DNA of 64,000 bases from Ruminococcus sp. (GCA_021770655.1 JAETQO010000023.1:19452-83451); one strand, 5' to 3'; shown: positions 10,090 through 20,262, counted from the stretch's first letter. Program-made: numbers and translations. The notes: a model not told the origin generated them from the letters alone.

Positions 10090-12519
10090 ATGAGAAAGCA
10101 AGCAAAATTCATAAAGAAAATGGAAGAGAACAACAAAATTCCTGATAAGCTTATGCCGAAAAAAATAAAGGATATGCTCGATGAGGCGGGTTTTGCCAAG
10201 CCCATAATCACGGACGGCGACGCCCCGGAGATCAGACTCAACGGAGGACGCACCAATGCTTTGCGGTGTCTTGCGGTAGTGGCTGTTTTCGTCCTGGTGG
10301 TGGGAGGATTTGCTTTTCTGAAGCTTAACGGAGATAATCAGGTAAAGGAATATCCCGACGCCCCCAAGTCACAGTCTGCGGATACCTCTCAGCTTGACGG
10401 ACTCAGAGGCACGACCTACAAGGGCATATTCAACTTCCTGAAGAAAAATAAAAATAACAAGGAAGTCCTTATTGTAGACAACAGATATATATATGAGAAT
10501 ATGTTCGATGAATTTGTCGACGATTACATCACTAACAGTTATCAGTCGCAGTACAAAAGTGCTTTGACAGCCAATCAGATAGTATGCAATCCCAATGAAC
10601 TGAACATAACTCAGGAGGGAGTAAACGTTACTCCGCAGAATTATTATGACGAAAGCTCGACGTTTTTAAATTCGGGAGACGTATATTTCTACGTTTCCGA
10701 AAAGGGGCTTACAGCTTACAGAATGAAGAACGGCAAGATAGAAACGCTGAAAAACGACTTTTTTGAAGACACGTTTCTGAAAAAAGAGCTTGTGGACATT
10801 GAAAAGTTTCAAAAATTCGGCTGTAAATTCATGCCTAGCGTGACCGCGATGTATCTTGACGGAAATGAACTGAACGTCTTTTTCGATTTTTACTTACCCA
10901 CCGATCATGACGATCATAGCATTGACGTTGATTACTGCGGTATGTGCTCGTTCGATATAAGCGACCCCGAAAACATCAGGCTTATCAGCGAATATGAACA
11001 GCCGGGAACGCTGGAGGCAATCAGAAAAGTAAACGGAAAATACTTCATTATGTCACGTTATACCGAGGCATCTCAGTTCATAGACAGCGACAGCCGGTTC
11101 GATGAAGAAAACCTTGACTTTATTCCCGCACGCTATATCAACGGAGATAAACAGCTTTTTGAAGAGCAGGAAATGTACATTGCGGCGCTGGAGAGAACTC
11201 CGTCTCTGATACTCCTTTCGTCCTTTGACGGAGAAAATCAGTGCTCGTATATGACCTCCAAGCTTATAGCGTGCGGACAAAGCAAGGTCTGCATGGGAAC
11301 GGACAACATATATCTCATCAGAGATATGTCCGATTTTTCGGAAAACGCCAACAGCATGAAAACTCTCATTATAAAGATAAGCTACGGCGACGGAGAGCTT
11401 GAGCTGACAAAGTCAAACACTGTAGCCGTCAGCCTTCTTAACAGTTATACTGTACAGGGAGAAGAATATAACGGCAACCTGACTGTTTTTTCAAGACTGT
11501 ATTGCACTTACCCGGATGAGGATAACGAAAGCACAGACGGTATCGGCACAGGGATAAGCGGCCGCATTATGGTCTTTGATCCTGAACTGGAACTGATAGG
11601 CGATAAATCTGTAGAATATGATATTGCGGACGAAACTGTGAATATTTCAGGTGCGGTTTATCACAACAGAATCTATGTTTTCGATAATTATCTCTATTTG
11701 ACGGAAAAAGAAACATATTCTGATGAAAATCCGATTCAGTTCAGGACGGCTTATGATCTTTCCGACCCGGAGAACATTGTAGAGACGGCGCTGAAAGACG
11801 TCGTGGCTACTCAGTCGGATAATGCGGATTTTATCGGAGACACACAGATCTCAACGGCAACGGCCGCCGATCCGAAAACAAATAAGTATCAATGCGAGTT
11901 AAGACTCCGGGATAAAACAAAAACGCAGACTCTGAAAACATATTATATTAGCGGCGAAAACAATGAAATAACGCTGTACACTCCCACCTACTCGGACATC
12001 AGCAAGTATGTTATGTGCAAATGCAACAGCGAAAATTATAAAGATGAGAAGAGCGGATATGACGTAAACAGTACTACGTATATAGACGGAGGCGAATATG
12101 GGGAAAACAAGTATCTTATAGACAAGGAGAACGGTATTGTAGGGGTTATTATTTTGACGTCCAAGGAGTACGGAGGCTGGACCTCGGTCGAAGGCGAAGA
12201 TTGGGAACAATTCGACCCCGAATATGCCGTAAACACCACGGAACTCCTGCTGATGAAATATGACAGGGAGAAAAGGACGTTCAGCGATCTGGGTTCTGCC
12301 AAGCTTTTTGAAAGCACGTCATATTATCAGTCCTATTACGACAATCATCAGGCGGAGGAAGATATTGACGCCGTATACGAAGGGGAAGAATATTACAAAC
12401 GTTCATTTGCAAAGGACGGATATATATACGTCATCACGAACAAAAGAATAATATCCTACTCATACGATGACCTTTCAAAGGCGGCCGGCGAAATAATATT
12501 TACAAAAACCGACGAATAA
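10090..12519 (+). CDS. Membrane-anchored protein with C-terminal beta-propeller domain (possible anti-sigma partner)
   Basis: One TM near residue 60, large extracellular region resembling secreted beta-propeller (COG4880-type) proteins; immediately follows the sigma gene. Confidence 0.7.
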   Translation: MRKQAKFIKKMEENNKIPDKLMPKKIKDMLDEAGFAKPIITDGDAPEIRLNGGRTNALRCLAVVAVFVLVVGGFAFLKLNGDNQVKEYPDAPKSQSADTSQLDGLRGTTYKGIFNFLKKNKNNKEVLIVDNRYIYENMFDEFVDDYITNSYQSQYKSALTANQIVCNPNELNITQEGVNVTPQNYYDESSTFLNSGDVYFYVSEKGLTAYRMKNGKIETLKNDFFEDTFLKKELVDIEKFQKFGCKFMPSVTAMYLDGNELNVFFDFYLPTDHDDHSIDVDYCGMCSFDISDPENIRLISEYEQPGTLEAIRKVNGKYFIMSRYTEASQFIDSDSRFDEENLDFIPARYINGDKQLFEEQEMYIAALERTPSLILLSSFDGENQCSYMTSKLIACGQSKVCMGTDNIYLIRDMSDFSENANSMKTLIIKISYGDGELELTKSNTVAVSLLNSYTVQGEEYNGNLTVFSRLYCTYPDEDNESTDGIGTGISGRIMVFDPELELIGDKSVEYDIADETVNISGAVYHNRIYVFDNYLYLTEKETYSDENPIQFRTAYDLSDPENIVETALKDVVATQSDNADFIGDTQISTATAADPKTNKYQCELRLRDKTKTQTLKTYYISGENNEITLYTPTYSDISKYVMCKCNSENYKDEKSGYDVNSTTYIDGGEYGENKYLIDKENGIVGVIILTSKEYGGWTSVEGEDWEQFDPEYAVNTTELLLMKYDREKRTFSDLGSAKLFESTSYYQSYYDNHQAEEDIDAVYEGEEYYKRSFAKDGYIYVITNKRIISYSYDDLSKAAGEIIFTKTDE

Positions 12520-12530
12520 TGAATGTTTTG

Positions 12531-12561
12531 AATCCCCGACGGACAGTCGGGGGTTCTTTTT
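12531..12561 (+). terminator. Rho-independent terminator
   Basis: tccccgac-ggaca-gtcgggggttctttttg. Confidence 0.75.
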
Positions 12562-12725
12562 GTTTGTATTTTTCATTGACAGACTTTAAGAATGTTAACA
12601 GTACGATAACCAATTGCATATTCTTTTGTGATATAATAAAAAGAATGTTACGGATCAGTTTGCTAATGACTTTCAGAAATGAAAAATACAAACGATCCTG
12701 CCTAACAATTTTCAGGAGGGGTATT

Positions 12726-14069
12726 ATGGAAAAAGAAAAATCGGCTGGCTTTTCAAGCCGTATAGGATTTATTCTTGCCGCGGCAGGCTCTGCGGTAGGA
12801 CTGGGAAATCTTTGGAGGTTTCCTTATCTGGCAGCCAAATACGGCGGAGGAATTTTTCTGCTGGTATACATCATTCTTGCGATAACCTTTGGTTTCACAC
12901 TTATGATCACTGAAATAGCTATCGGCCGAAAGACGGGAAAGAGCTGTATCGAGGCATTCGGAGTATTTAACAAAAAATGCTCGTTTATAGGCTATATAGC
13001 CGCGCTTGTACCGATAATCATTTTCCCGTATTACTGCGTTATCGGAGGCTGGGTAACAAAATTCGTGACGCTCTTCGCTACGGGCAATGGACGGCAGGCA
13101 GCGGCGGACAGCTACTTCGGCGGTTTTATAAGCAAAGCGGGAGAACCGCTTATCTTCCTTGCGATTTTTATCGCTATAACCGCTGTCATTATTATGATGG
13201 GCGTTCAGAACGGAATCGAAAAGGTGAGCAAGGTGCTTATGCCGGTGCTTGCAATAATGACCGTGGGAATCGCTGTCTACACTCTTACACTTCCGGGCGC
13301 CCTCGACGGATTTGTTTATTATGTCAAGCCGAACTTTGAACTGTTTTCGATAAAAACCGTTGTTGCGGCAATGGGACAGCTGTTCTACTCAATGTCGCTG
13401 GCAATGGGAATTATGATAACCTACGGTTCATATATGAACAAAAAAGACGACCTTGAAAGATCGGTAAGACACATCGAGATATTCGACACTGCTATTGCGT
13501 TTATGGCAGGCGTTATGATAATCCCTGCGGTCTTTGCCTTTTCAAACGGTGATACAAGCAAGCTTCAGCAGGGCCCGACCCTTATGTTCGTTACTCTGCC
13601 AAAGGTATTTGACTCTATGGCAGGCGGGCAGATAGTCGGCGCGGTTTTCTTCATTCTGGTATTCTTCGCCGCTCTTACCTCAGCGGTATCCCTTATGGAG
13701 ACAATACTCTCGGTAATGCAGGATAAGCTTCACATCAATAGGATTCCGGGTTGTCTTATAATTCTCGGTCTTGCTTTCCTCATTGCGATACCTTCGTCGC
13801 TGGGCTTCGGAATTTGGAGCGGAGTCATTCTTCTGGGAAGAGATTTTCTTGATTTCTTCGACTTCATCAGCAACAACATTCTTATGCCTATCGTGGGCTT
13901 CCTCACCTGTATTTTCGTGGGATATATCGTTAAGCCCAAGGCTATCGAAGATGAGGTCGAAAGCTCGGGAAAATTCAAGAGCGCGACTATGTACAGGGTA
14001 ATGGTAAAATATGTTGCGCCTGCATTCCTGCTGATAATTCTTATTTCTTCTATCGTAGGCTACGTCTGA
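12726..14069 (+). CDS. Sodium-dependent transporter, neurotransmitter:sodium symporter (SNF) family
   Basis: FSSRIGFILAAAGSAVGLGNLWRFPYLAAKYGGGIF signature; start at ATG 12726. Confidence 0.93.
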   Translation: MEKEKSAGFSSRIGFILAAAGSAVGLGNLWRFPYLAAKYGGGIFLLVYIILAITFGFTLMITEIAIGRKTGKSCIEAFGVFNKKCSFIGYIAALVPIIIFPYYCVIGGWVTKFVTLFATGNGRQAAADSYFGGFISKAGEPLIFLAIFIAITAVIIMMGVQNGIEKVSKVLMPVLAIMTVGIAVYTLTLPGALDGFVYYVKPNFELFSIKTVVAAMGQLFYSMSLAMGIMITYGSYMNKKDDLERSVRHIEIFDTAIAFMAGVMIIPAVFAFSNGDTSKLQQGPTLMFVTLPKVFDSMAGGQIVGAVFFILVFFAALTSAVSLMETILSVMQDKLHINRIPGCLIILGLAFLIAIPSSLGFGIWSGVILLGRDFLDFFDFISNNILMPIVGFLTCIFVGYIVKPKAIEDEVESSGKFKSATMYRVMVKYVAPAFLLIILISSIVGYV

Positions 14070-14094
14070 TCCTACAGAACACTAAACCGACAAC

Positions 14095-14138
14095 AAATCC
14101 CGAATATGCGAAAAACTCGCTTATCCGGGATTTTTTTA
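14095..14138 (+). terminator. Rho-independent terminator
   Basis: aaatcccgaatatgcgaaaaactcgcttatccgggattttttt. Confidence 0.8.
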
Positions 14139-14150
14139 TGTATATTTTCT

Positions 14151-15221
14151 TTATTCTTCGTCCGGCAGAGTGACTATAAAATGAGTTCCCATACCGTACT
14201 GGGATTCCACTCTTATAGTACCGCTGCATAGCTCCACTATTCTTTTGACAAGGGGCAGACCAAGGCCGTTGCCCTCGGAGGAATGGGCGCTGTCGCCCTG
14301 ATAGAATTTCTCAAAGATGTGATGTATCACGTCCTGGCTCATACCGATTCCTCGGTCTGTTATTTCTGCCCGTATCTGTCCGTCCTGTTTATGCAGGGCG
14401 ATCTTTACCGTGCTGCCCTCGGGAGAAAACTTAACGGCGTTCCCTATAATATTCACCCACACCTGCGAAAGCATTTCAGCATTTGTGACATAACGTATTT
14501 CCTCCATATCGATATCGAAATCGATATTCTTTGAAGTCCACTGTTTTTCAAGGAGCAGTATACAGCTTCTTATCTGCTCGTCCAGAGAAAACTCGGACTT
14601 GTCGGTGATTATCTGCTGGTTTTCAAATTTTGTGAGCATAAGTATATTTGAAGAAAGATTGGTAAGCCGTTTTGACTCATCGATTATTATATCTATGTAC
14701 TCCTGCTTTTTTTCAGGGGAAAGGTTATCCTTTTTAAGCTGTTTGGCAAATCCCTGAATTGAAACTATAGGCGTTTTGAATTCGTGGGAAAAGCTGTTTA
14801 TAAAATCCTCACGGAACATTTCTATTCCACTCAGCTCCTCCGACATTTTATTGTAGCTGTCAACAAGATCGTTGACCTCGCTGTGGAAGTCGCTGTTCTT
14901 TACTCTTACCGAAAAATCGCCTTTTTCTATCCTCTGCATAGCCTTTATGACTTGACGGACGGGTTTTACTATCTTGCTCGCCACGGCTGCGGATATGCAG
15001 GTGCCGAGTATCACGCTTACTATCAGTCCTGCAATAAGCACCACAAAGGGCATTTGCAAAGGCGTTATAAAGTGGCACAGCTTTCTTAAAACAAACATAA
15101 TAAAGCCTGTTAGCAGGCCTGCCCAAAGCATTATCATAAACACTGCGAAAACCACCGCCGCGTTCATTGAATAATACCTGCGCCACTTATTCATCTTCAC
15201 TCGGCTCTTATTATTTTTCAT
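14151..15221 (-). CDS. Sensor histidine kinase (HAMP, HisKA, HATPase)
   Basis: FINSFSHEFKTPIVSIQGFAKQL H-box; GNGLGLPLVKRIV G-box; two TM segments. Confidence 0.93.
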   Translation of the reverse strand: MKNNKSRVKMNKWRRYYSMNAAVVFAVFMIMLWAGLLTGFIMFVLRKLCHFITPLQMPFVVLIAGLIVSVILGTCISAAVASKIVKPVRQVIKAMQRIEKGDFSVRVKNSDFHSEVNDLVDSYNKMSEELSGIEMFREDFINSFSHEFKTPIVSIQGFAKQLKKDNLSPEKKQEYIDIIIDESKRLTNLSSNILMLTKFENQQIITDKSEFSLDEQIRSCILLLEKQWTSKNIDFDIDMEEIRYVTNAEMLSQVWVNIIGNAVKFSPEGSTVKIALHKQDGQIRAEITDRGIGMSQDVIHHIFEKFYQGDSAHSSEGNGLGLPLVKRIVELCSGTIRVESQYGMGTHFIVTLPDEE

Positions 15222-15903
15222 TGTTTTCCTCCGATGTCTTTGAAGCCTTATACCCCAGACCGCGCACTGTTACTATCTCAAAATCGTTTATCCCTTTAAG
15301 ATGATCTCTGATACGGTTTATATGTACGTCCACCGTTCTTTCATCGGTATCGGAGGTCATATCCCACAGTTCGTCCATAAGCTGGCGGCGGGTAAATATT
15401 TTGTTGGGATAGGACAGCAGTTTATAAAGAAGCATGAACTCTTTCGGCGGCAGTTCCCTTTCTTCACCGCCGTTTTTTATGGTAAGGGAATCATAGTCAA
15501 GCGTTGTACCGCCTACGGTTATCTTATGCTCGCTCACTATTTTTGAACGGCGAAGCAGAGCCTGTATACGCAATATCATTTCTTCCTCGTCCACAGGCTT
15601 GACCATATAGTCGTCTGTACCTTTGATAAACCCCTGCTTTTTATCGAAGGGAGCCTCCTTTGCCGTCACCATTAATATCGGCGTGGAAAAGCCTGCTTTT
15701 CTGATATTTTCGCAAAGCTCAAAGCCGTCCATACGGGGCATCATAATATCCATTATGATAAGATCGCAGTGTTTTTCATCCATTATTTCAAGCGCCTCGA
15801 CGCCGTCCTTTGCCTCTATGGGGATATAGCCGTTATCGCTAAGCACGTCGCAGGTAAGCCTGCGGGTATTGGCGTCGTCCTCAACCACAAGTATATGAAA
15901 CAT
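15211..15903 (-). CDS. OmpR/PhoB-family response regulator
   Basis: VVEDDANTRRL, DLIIMDIMMPRMDG, winged-helix C-terminus. Confidence 0.95.
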   Translation of the reverse strand: MFHILVVEDDANTRRLTCDVLSDNGYIPIEAKDGVEALEIMDEKHCDLIIMDIMMPRMDGFELCENIRKAGFSTPILMVTAKEAPFDKKQGFIKGTDDYMVKPVDEEEMILRIQALLRRSKIVSEHKITVGGTTLDYDSLTIKNGGEERELPPKEFMLLYKLLSYPNKIFTRRQLMDELWDMTSDTDERTVDVHINRIRDHLKGINDFEIVTVRGLGYKASKTSEENNEK

Positions 15904-15984
15904 AAAAACACCCTCCGAGTCAATTTGATTTAATCAGCCTTTAATTAGGATACCACCTAATTATTAACGCAGTATTAAGGCAAC

Positions 15985-16021
15985 CAAAAAGCCGCCCGAT
16001 ATACGGACGGCAAAATTTTTA
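15985..16021 (-). terminator. Terminator of yebC
   Basis: Minus strand: ttttgccgtccgtatatcgggcggctttttgg. Confidence 0.6.
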
Positions 16022-16037
16022 CGATTATAAATCAGCT

Positions 16038-16781
16038 TTATTCCTCTTCCTCGACCGGCATATTCTCCCAGTTGTGGTACACGTTCTGAACATCGTCATC
16101 GTCCTCAAGATACTCAAGGAGAAGTCCCATTTTCTTCATAGCGTCCTCGTCCTCGATAGTCGTATAGCTGGACGGAACCTTTTCTGCCTCGGCTGAAAGA
16201 ACCTTGTAGCCCATACCCTCGAGGGCTTCTCTTACTGCGGAAACTTTATTCGGGTCGCAGGAGATCCCGATCACATCGTCCTCAACGTTGAAGTCGTCTG
16301 CTCCTGCCTCAAAGCAGTCCTCCATTATCTTATCCTCATCAGCGCCGTTATTCTCGATAACTACTGTTCCGACATCGGAGAACATAAAGGATACACAGCC
16401 GGAGGTTCCCATATTTCCGCCGAACTTATCAAAGAAATGACGAATGTCGCCTGCCGTTCTGTTCTTGTTGTCGGTAAGGCACTCTACGATGACCGCAACG
16501 CCGCAGGGACCGTAGCCCTCGTATACCATTGACTCATAGTTGTTCTTGTCGCCGTCGCCTGCCGCCTTCTTGATTATTCTGTCGATATTATCGTTAGGCA
16601 CATTGTTGGACTTAGCTTTTGCAATAAGATCTCTCAGCTTTGCGTTTCCGGCAGGATCCGCTCCGCCCTGCTTAACGCAAACGGAGATCTCACGTCCTAT
16701 CTTGGTGAATATCTTCGCTCTTGCGGCGTCTGTTGCACCCTTCTTTCTCTTGATGTTTTCCCATTTTGAATGACCTGACAT
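16038..16781 (-). CDS. yebC: YebC/PmpR-family protein
   Basis: MSGHSKWENIKRKKGATDAARAKIFTKIGREI. Confidence 0.95.
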   Translation of the reverse strand: MSGHSKWENIKRKKGATDAARAKIFTKIGREISVCVKQGGADPAGNAKLRDLIAKAKSNNVPNDNIDRIIKKAAGDGDKNNYESMVYEGYGPCGVAVIVECLTDNKNRTAGDIRHFFDKFGGNMGTSGCVSFMFSDVGTVVIENNGADEDKIMEDCFEAGADDFNVEDDVIGISCDPNKVSAVREALEGMGYKVLSAEAEKVPSSYTTIEDEDAMKKMGLLLEYLEDDDDVQNVYHNWENMPVEEEE

Positions 16782-16799
16782 TTTAATTCACTCCTTATG

Positions 16800-17222
16800 T
16801 TACTTCAGCTTATTGTATATTTCTTCGGCATAATCTGCCGCTTCATTTATGTCGTTTTTATTGGGTCGTCCGAATTTCATAAACAAAAACGAGCCCTGAA
16901 CGTCCTTTTCCCCCGCAAGGGTCACGCCCTTTTCGGAGAGTATATCCTTTATTCTTACCTGCTCGTAATTATGAGAAACGCTTGACATTATAATCAGAGC
17001 GTTTTTTACCTGTCCGCCGTCAAGGTTTTCAAGCCACGCTTCAAGCTCAGGCTTGATCTTTCCGCCGTATATACCTGCACAGATAACAAGCAGATCCTCG
17101 TTCATGACTTCGCAGTCCTGATTTTTGACGTTGTACGCCACAGCCTCCAAACGCTCTGCAATGCTCTCGGCAATTTTCCTTGAATGACCGGTCATTGTAG
17201 CATAAACCACCTTACAGTTCAA
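16800..17222 (-). CDS. Flavodoxin-like protein
   Basis: VVYATMTGHSRKIAESIAERL FMN-binding T-x-T-G-x-T-like motif. Confidence 0.8.
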   Translation of the reverse strand: MNCKVVYATMTGHSRKIAESIAERLEAVAYNVKNQDCEVMNEDLLVICAGIYGGKIKPELEAWLENLDGGQVKNALIIMSSVSHNYEQVRIKDILSEKGVTLAGEKDVQGSFLFMKFGRPNKNDINEAADYAEEIYNKLK

Positions 17223-17634
17223 GTTCGTCGCCTCCTATCTCCCAAGCGCAGGAAAAAAGCTCGTCGATCCTGTCGTCTCTTCCCGTAAGATAAAGAAAAC
17301 CGAAAAGACATTCAAGCCCGGTCGCCGCACGGTACTGTGAAATCGTAGAATGTTTCGGCGCCGCCACGCCTTTCGCGTTTCGTCCGCGCTTGAAAATATC
17401 CGTCTCCTGCTCGTCCAGCAGGTCGTTTTCCAGCCACTTATGTACCGCCTGCGCCTGATATTCCGCGCAGACTCTCTTTATCGTAAGCCTGTGAAGCTTA
17501 TCCGCGGGCATATTTGCGCTCAGAATTATCTTCTCGCGCACCTTAATCTCATAAACTCCGTCGCCGATAAAGGCAAGCGCCAAAGGGGAATACTGAAGCG
17601 CCTCTTTATCGGAAAGCTTTCTTTCCGTAGAAAT
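17212..17634 (-). CDS. mrnC: Mini-ribonuclease III
   Basis: LQYSPLALAFIGDGVYEIKVRE; ORF track starts at TTG 17583 but the conserved N-terminus continues upstream (ISTERKLSDKEALQYSPL) to non-ATG codons just after the obgE stop. Confidence 0.85.
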   Translation of the reverse strand: MSTERKLSDKEALQYSPLALAFIGDGVYEIKVREKIILSANMPADKLHRLTIKRVCAEYQAQAVHKWLENDLLDEQETDIFKRGRNAKGVAAPKHSTISQYRAATGLECLFGFLYLTGRDDRIDELFSCAWEIGGDELEL

Positions 17635-17639
17635 CCCCC

Positions 17640-18917
17640 CTACCTCATATACTCAAACTCAAAGTCGAAAATAGAAACGGTATCGCCCTCTTCTATTCCC
17701 ATTTCCTCAAGCTTGTCTATTATGCCGCTGGTACGCAGGACGTTCTGGAAATACTGCAAGGAGGAGTAATCGTCCATATCGGCGGTTCTGAGAATATCCC
17801 ACAGCCAGTCCGCCTCCACAAAATAAACGCCGTCCTCCACAGTAACGCGGAAATCCTTTTTGGAGATAAGCTTTTCGTCAAGCTCTTCCTTAGTGAGAGG
17901 CTGAGCCTCAAACTGCTTGACCGGAGGAAGCACCGAAAGTTTTTCCCACACGCCGTACATAAGCTCTTTTGTACCCTTTGTGGTCGCCGCAGAGATCTCA
18001 TAAAACAGCAAGCCCTTGTCCTCGACATAATTTCTGAGCCTTTCGATCTGTTCGGGCGCTGCCATATCGCTTTTGTTTGCCGCCACTATCTGCGGAGCGT
18101 CGGCAAGCTCCATAGAAAAGTTTTCAAGCTCACGTTTTATCGCCTCGAAATCTTCGATAGGATCTCTGCCTTCACTGCCTGAAACGTCGATAACGTGTAC
18201 GATAAGACGGCATCTTTCAACGTGGCGCAGAAACTCGTGTCCAAGTCCGATACCCTCGCTTGCGCCCTCGATAAGTCCCGGAATATCCGCCATAACGAAG
18301 GATTTTCCCTCTTCTATCTTGACCACGCCCAGCACCGGGGTGAGTGTGGTGAAGTGATAATTGGCGATCTTGGGCTTTGCCGCCGAAACCACGGAAATAA
18401 GCGTGGACTTTCCCACATTCGGAAATCCCACAAGCCCCACGTCGGCGATAAGCTTAAGCTCCAGCATTACCTCGTACTCGTCGCCGCGGAAACCGGGCTT
18501 GGCAAACTTGGGTATCTGTCTTGTAGATGTCGCAAAATGAGCGTTTCCTCTGCCGCCTTTTCCGCCGTGAGCGATAACTACAGGCTCGTCACCGGAAAGG
18601 TCGGCAAGTATCCTGCCGCTTTTTACTTCCTTTACTACCGTTCCTCTGGGAACCTTTACCACAAGATTTTCGGCATTTCTGCCTGAGCAGTTCTTTGCTC
18701 CTCCGTTTTGTCCCTTATCCGCAACATATTTTCTCTTATATCTGAAATCCAGAAGATTTGAAATATTGTCGTCCACCACAAAAACAATATCTCCGCCCCT
18801 GCCGCCGTCACCGCCGTCGGGACCGCCCGCCGCCACATATTTTTCACGGTGAAAGGAAACTGCGCCGTCTCCTCCGTCACCCGCTTTGATATAGATCTTC
18901 GCCGAATCGACAAACAT
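17640..18917 (-). CDS. obgE: GTPase ObgE/CgtA
   Basis: FVDSAKIYIKAGDGGDGAVSFHREKYVAAGGPDGGDGGRGGDI Obg fold; GFPNVGKST. Confidence 0.97.
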   Translation of the reverse strand: MFVDSAKIYIKAGDGGDGAVSFHREKYVAAGGPDGGDGGRGGDIVFVVDDNISNLLDFRYKRKYVADKGQNGGAKNCSGRNAENLVVKVPRGTVVKEVKSGRILADLSGDEPVVIAHGGKGGRGNAHFATSTRQIPKFAKPGFRGDEYEVMLELKLIADVGLVGFPNVGKSTLISVVSAAKPKIANYHFTTLTPVLGVVKIEEGKSFVMADIPGLIEGASEGIGLGHEFLRHVERCRLIVHVIDVSGSEGRDPIEDFEAIKRELENFSMELADAPQIVAANKSDMAAPEQIERLRNYVEDKGLLFYEISAATTKGTKELMYGVWEKLSVLPPVKQFEAQPLTKEELDEKLISKKDFRVTVEDGVYFVEADWLWDILRTADMDDYSSLQYFQNVLRTSGIIDKLEEMGIEEGDTVSIFDFEFEYMR

Positions 18918-18972
18918 ATTTCAAACCTCCTTATACAAGCCTGTCGGGCTTTCAGAATTATGTGCTGAATAA

Positions 18973-19006
18973 TCGCAAAAAACCCCAAGCATTACCGCTC
19001 GGGGTT
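18973..19006 (-). terminator. Terminator of the rplU-prp-rpmA operon
   Basis: Minus strand: aaccccgagcggtaatgcttggggttttttgcg. Confidence 0.8.
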
Positions 19007-19018
19007 ATGTGTCTAAAT

Positions 19019-19297
19019 TTAAGCCTGCGGATAAACAGAAACCTTCTTGCGGTCTCTGCCGAGTCTTTCAAATCTTACAACACCGTCGCTTGTTGCAAAC
19101 AGAGTATCGTCTGATCCTCTCTTTACATTCTCGCCCGGATGAATGTGCGTTCCTCTCTGGCGAACCAGAATGTTTCCGGCAAGTACGAACTGACCGTCCG
19201 CTCTCTTTACGCCAAGTCTTTTAGACTCGGAATCACGTCCGTTCTTTGTGGAACCCATACCTTTCTTATGAGCGAAAAACTGCATAGAAATCTTTAT
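19019..19297 (-). CDS. rpmA: 50S ribosomal protein L27 with N-terminal prosequence
   Basis: [31 protein letters not shown]-terminal extension before AHKKG. Confidence 0.96.
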   Translation of the reverse strand: MKISMQFFAHKKGMGSTKNGRDSESKRLGVKRADGQFVLAGNILVRQRGTHIHPGENVKRGSDDTLFATSDGVVRFERLGRDRKKVSVYPQA

Positions 19298-19331
19298 CAT
19301 TACAATTACACCTCCGTAAAATGTAATCACG

Positions 19332-19658
19332 TCAATTGCTTTTTATATGCACATTGACCTTAATCCTGCCCGAAAACTCCTCCGCAAGGAAATACAGATG
19401 AGTAAGCAGTCCTAACAGAACCTTGTCACCCTCTCCCCCATTGTCGTTCACGAGCTTGAGCATTATTTCATTTTCCTGTACCCCGACCTTGGCTTCTATC
19501 TTAAAAGCCTCGGTTATGGTGTTGGCCGCCATCATAACAGCCGATGAAACGCTTGCACAGCAAACGTCTTCCCCGAAATCAGCGTAACCTGCGTGTCCGG
19601 TTATGCAAAAACCGAGCAGAGCCTCATCCGGACTTTTGAAAAAATCAGCGCAGATCAT
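19332..19658 (-). CDS. prp: Ribosomal-processing cysteine protease Prp
   Basis: [23 protein letters not shown] catalytic His/Cys motifs; located between rplU and rpmA. Confidence 0.93.
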   Translation of the reverse strand: MICADFFKSPDEALLGFCITGHAGYADFGEDVCCASVSSAVMMAANTITEAFKIEAKVGVQENEIMLKLVNDNGGEGDKVLLGLLTHLYFLAEEFSGRIKVNVHIKSN

Positions 19659-19969
19659 TATGCGTTGATTGCTTCGATCTGTACCTTAGTGTAAGGCTGT
19701 CTGTGACCGATCTTTGTCTTTTCACCCTTCTTAGGCTTGTAAGTAAAGACTGTGATCTTCTTTGCCTTGCCGTTCTTGAGAACCTTAGCAGTTACAGTCG
19801 CACCGTCAACATAAGGAGCGCCGACCTTGATTCCGTCGTCTGCGCCTACAACCATTACCTTGTCAAAAGTAACAGCGTCCTCTGCGTTAACGTCGAGCTT
19901 TTCGATGAAAACCTCATCACCCGGCTTAACCTGATACTGCTTTCCGCCTGTTTCGATTACTGCGTACAT
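19658..19969 (-). CDS. rplU: 50S ribosomal protein L21
   Basis: [25 protein letters not shown]. Confidence 0.97.
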   Translation of the reverse strand: MYAVIETGGKQYQVKPGDEVFIEKLDVNAEDAVTFDKVMVVGADDGIKVGAPYVDGATVTAKVLKNGKAKKITVFTYKPKKGEKTKIGHRQPYTKVQIEAINA

Positions 19970-19972
19970 TCC

Positions 19973-20062
19973 AAATGCACCTACCTTTAAATAAACTCGC
20001 TATGCACGGTGGTCCGCACAAAGCCAACGCTTATGACCGTGAATATGCGGCTTTAATATCAT
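19973..20062 (-). promoter_or_regulatory. Possible L21 leader (autoregulatory mRNA structure)
   Basis: Minus strand: ccgcatattcacggtcataagcgttggctttgtgcgg hairpin followed by ccgtgcatagcgag...ggtaggtgcattt just upstream of rplU; position and shape fit the L21 leader, no model was run. Confidence 0.45.
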
Positions 20063-20162
20063 ATCACATCTACGTCCAAAAGTCAAGCGCATACAGAAAG
20101 TCAATAAAACTTTTACAGAAAATTAACGTTTCAAAATCTACATAAAGGATATATCACGAAAA

Positions 20163-20262
20163 TTAAGGTAACACCGTACAACTATTGTGTGCGGGTAACG
20201 GAAAATTGGCAAGTTAGACGTGCACAAAGCCGTTAGGCGGTAGTTGTGCGGTGCTGCCTTAA
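20163..20262. repeat. MITE-like 100-bp element with about 22-bp terminal inverted repeats
   Basis: Left end ttaaggtaacaccgtacaacta; right end tagttgtgcggtgctgccttaa (reverse complement ttaaggcagcaccgcacaacta, 19/22 match by eye). Confidence 0.65.
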
